Origin: Flavobacteriales bacterium UBA3364
GTDB lineage: Bacteria > Bacteroidota > Bacteroidia > Flavobacteriales_F > PHOS-HE28
Assembly (NCBI GenBank): GCA_002360495.1
Contig: DEQO01000115.1
Location: 9,060-73,059 of the forward strand
DNA length: 64,000 nt
Direction of reading: 5' to 3'
In this document: one piece after another, positions 62,867 to 64,000 of the stretch
How positions within the stretch are numbered: position 1 is the first letter of the stretch
How the letters are laid out: every line of letters starts with the position of its first letter
The notes under the pieces: model-generated
Told to the model about the DNA's origin: nothing
Seen by the model: only the letters and a program-made list of their open reading frames with translations
Databases searched by the model: none
Translations under genes and position numbers: made by a program

Positions 62867-63766
62867 ATGACAGCCAAACTCCTTTCCATTGCCGTGTTGG
62901 CACTGCTGATGTCCTCCTGTGGGGGCGGCACAGACCCGGAGACCACGAACGACAAGGCCCCTGATCTGGTGATCGGGGGCGAAGGCACCGATGAAGCGGT
63001 TGCCAGCCTCTACCAGATGCCGACGCCGAACGAGTTGTTCAGCCTGATCCGGAACATGGGGGTGGATGGAGAGAAGCGCCAGCTGAATCCCGTATCAAAT
63101 GCGGACAAATACGCCAGCCTGCGCGGCCGTGCGGTCAATTTTGGTGTGTATGCCACCGATCTCGTCTACGCGAGCTACTACAAGTTGAACGTGGAGGTGG
63201 CCCGCTACTACCTCACCACCAAGAAGCTCGCCGATGGACTGGGCATCGCCGCAGCTTTCGCCGATGGGGATTTCGTGCGCCTGGAGGCCAACCTGACCCG
63301 TGGCGATTCCTTGGAAATGATCAGCAACGATGTCTACGCCAAGGCGTACGCCAAGTTGCAGGACGACCAGATGGGCCCTGTCCTTTGCATGGTACTGGCC
63401 GGCGGATGGGTGGAAAGCATGCATCTGCTGTTGAGCCAGACCGCCGGAGCCGGAAAGCACGAAGCCTTGGTGGAACGGGTGGCGGAGCAGAAGGTGACAT
63501 TGGAGCATTTGATCGAGATGATGGCTGCCCATGAGGCTGATCCCGGGGTAGCCGAGTTGTTGACGGAACTAATGGTCATCCGCGACGTTTACGATCAGGT
63601 GAACGTGAAGCGTGTCGCCCACCAAGGGACATCGGCCAGCGGTCGCATGGTCCTTGGCGATGATGTACAGATCGAGCTGACCGAGGAGAAGTTCCAGGCC
63701 TTGGTCGCGGCGGTTGATGAGCTGCGTGCCCGCATGATCGCACCTGAGGACAAGACGAACGCATAA
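62867..63766 (+). CDS. putative lipoprotein, 299 aa
   Basis: Lipobox near the start: ALLMSSCGGG. Mature part is alpha-rich (YASLRGRAVNFGVYATDLVY; VARYYLTTKKLADGLGIAAA; LLSQTAGAGKHEALVERVAE) without catalytic signature. Probably an outer-membrane-associated lipoprotein of unknown function; precedes a secreted protein gene by 12 bases. Confidence 0.75.
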   Translation: MTAKLLSIAVLALLMSSCGGGTDPETTNDKAPDLVIGGEGTDEAVASLYQMPTPNELFSLIRNMGVDGEKRQLNPVSNADKYASLRGRAVNFGVYATDLVYASYYKLNVEVARYYLTTKKLADGLGIAAAFADGDFVRLEANLTRGDSLEMISNDVYAKAYAKLQDDQMGPVLCMVLAGGWVESMHLLLSQTAGAGKHEALVERVAEQKVTLEHLIEMMAAHEADPGVAELLTELMVIRDVYDQVNVKRVAHQGTSASGRMVLGDDVQIELTEEKFQALVAAVDELRARMIAPEDKTNA

Positions 63767-63778
63767 CCGAACACCTAG

Positions 63779-64000
63779 ATGAAACAGATCCTTCGCAGCC
63801 TTACGGCGATCGCCACCATCCTGGTCGGCGCAGCCGTCACAATGGCCCAATACAAGTGCGCCGACTACCACCGGTTCAACGGCGACCCGTCCAACGACAA
63901 GCGTTTCTCCATGAACGGCCAAAGCAAGAGCGCGATGGTGCAGGTGGGTAAGGAGACCGAGCTCAACATCATCGTCTACAAGGGGCAGGACTACCGCATC
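63779..64000 (+). CDS. secreted protein, partial at window end
   Basis: ATG at 63,779 and signal peptide (SLTAIATILVGAAVTMAQ); mature part begins YKCADYHRFNGDPSNDKRF. Open to the window end, so only the first 74 codons are seen. Conserved neighbour of the lipoprotein; family not recognised. Confidence 0.7.
   Translation, partial: MKQILRSLTAIATILVGAAVTMAQYKCADYHRFNGDPSNDKRFSMNGQSKSAMVQVGKETELNIIVYKGQDYRI

Overview
The window joins two different pieces of DNA. Positions 1 to about 43,590 form an accessory block of roughly 85 short, tightly packed, leftward-transcribed genes. It looks like the early/replication arm of a temperate phage integrated in the chromosome. From about 43,600 to the end the sequence is ordinary chromosome: two tRNAs, a secreted beta-helix protein, the full Bat/MoxR operon, ribH, recF, a DUF721 gene and ndk. 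The host is probably a high-GC member of Bacteroidota (Flavobacteriales-like). The reasons are the MoxR-DUF58-BatA-BatB-BatC-BatD-BatE gene order, the recF/DUF721 overlap, the Bacteroidota form of TraR/DksA, a TAnnTTTG-type promoter element and the absence of clear Shine-Dalgarno sequences. The genus is not determined.

Accessory block, read right to left (the direction of transcription). At 42.5-43.4 kb two divergent small DNA-binding proteins face each other across a repeat-rich operator region, as in a phage immunity switch. The leftward operon then runs through two tRNA genes (Trp, and an Ile-like gene), an Acb2/Tad1-like candidate anti-CBASS protein (39.5 kb), a primase-helicase (32.9-35.5 kb), an orphan MurD C-terminal domain (31.1 kb), a J-domain protein, a SAM methyltransferase and an HD phosphohydrolase resembling DatZ (27.5 kb). 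Next comes a membrane module of SPFH protein, LemA-like protein and large membrane protein (23.9-27.4 kb), a DUF4942 adenine methyltransferase, two paralogous HNH endonucleases, a SPOUT RNA methyltransferase, a DksA-like protein and a PAPS-reductase-family PP-loop protein. Further left are a sigma-region-4-like regulator, a ubiquitin-like beta-grasp protein, a SLOG protein, a Rieske-motif protein, an ASCH protein, a free-standing primase zinc ribbon, an FtsK-gamma winged-helix protein, an AP2-domain protein, a VWA protein and an adenylosuccinate-synthetase (PurA/PurZ) homologue. Most neighbours overlap by 1-4 bases (ATGA or TGATG), so the block reads as long translationally coupled operons. 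No capsid, tail, terminase, lysis or integrase gene is visible; if it is a phage, those lie left of base 1.

The block is studded with at least four families of short interspersed palindromic repeats, many placed exactly between a stop codon and the next start. Some are read through as C-terminal peptides, and one sits in frame inside the MurD-like gene. The 20 kb chromosomal flank lacks these families and carries a different GCAGGGGCAGG-type repeat. The right junction (about 43,576-43,591) is a bare tRNA-Ser 3' end followed by a terminator, as expected for an attR made by integration into tRNA-Ser.

Most notable candidates: (i) a possible modified-purine pathway (PurZ/PurA-like plus DatZ-like enzymes); (ii) the VWA/coiled-coil/PurA-like coupled trio; (iii) the SPFH/LemA membrane module; (iv) the ubiquitin-like protein; (v) the orphan MurD domain carrying an in-frame palindrome; (vi) the Acb2-like protein. 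All functional statements rest on motif reading without database searches.
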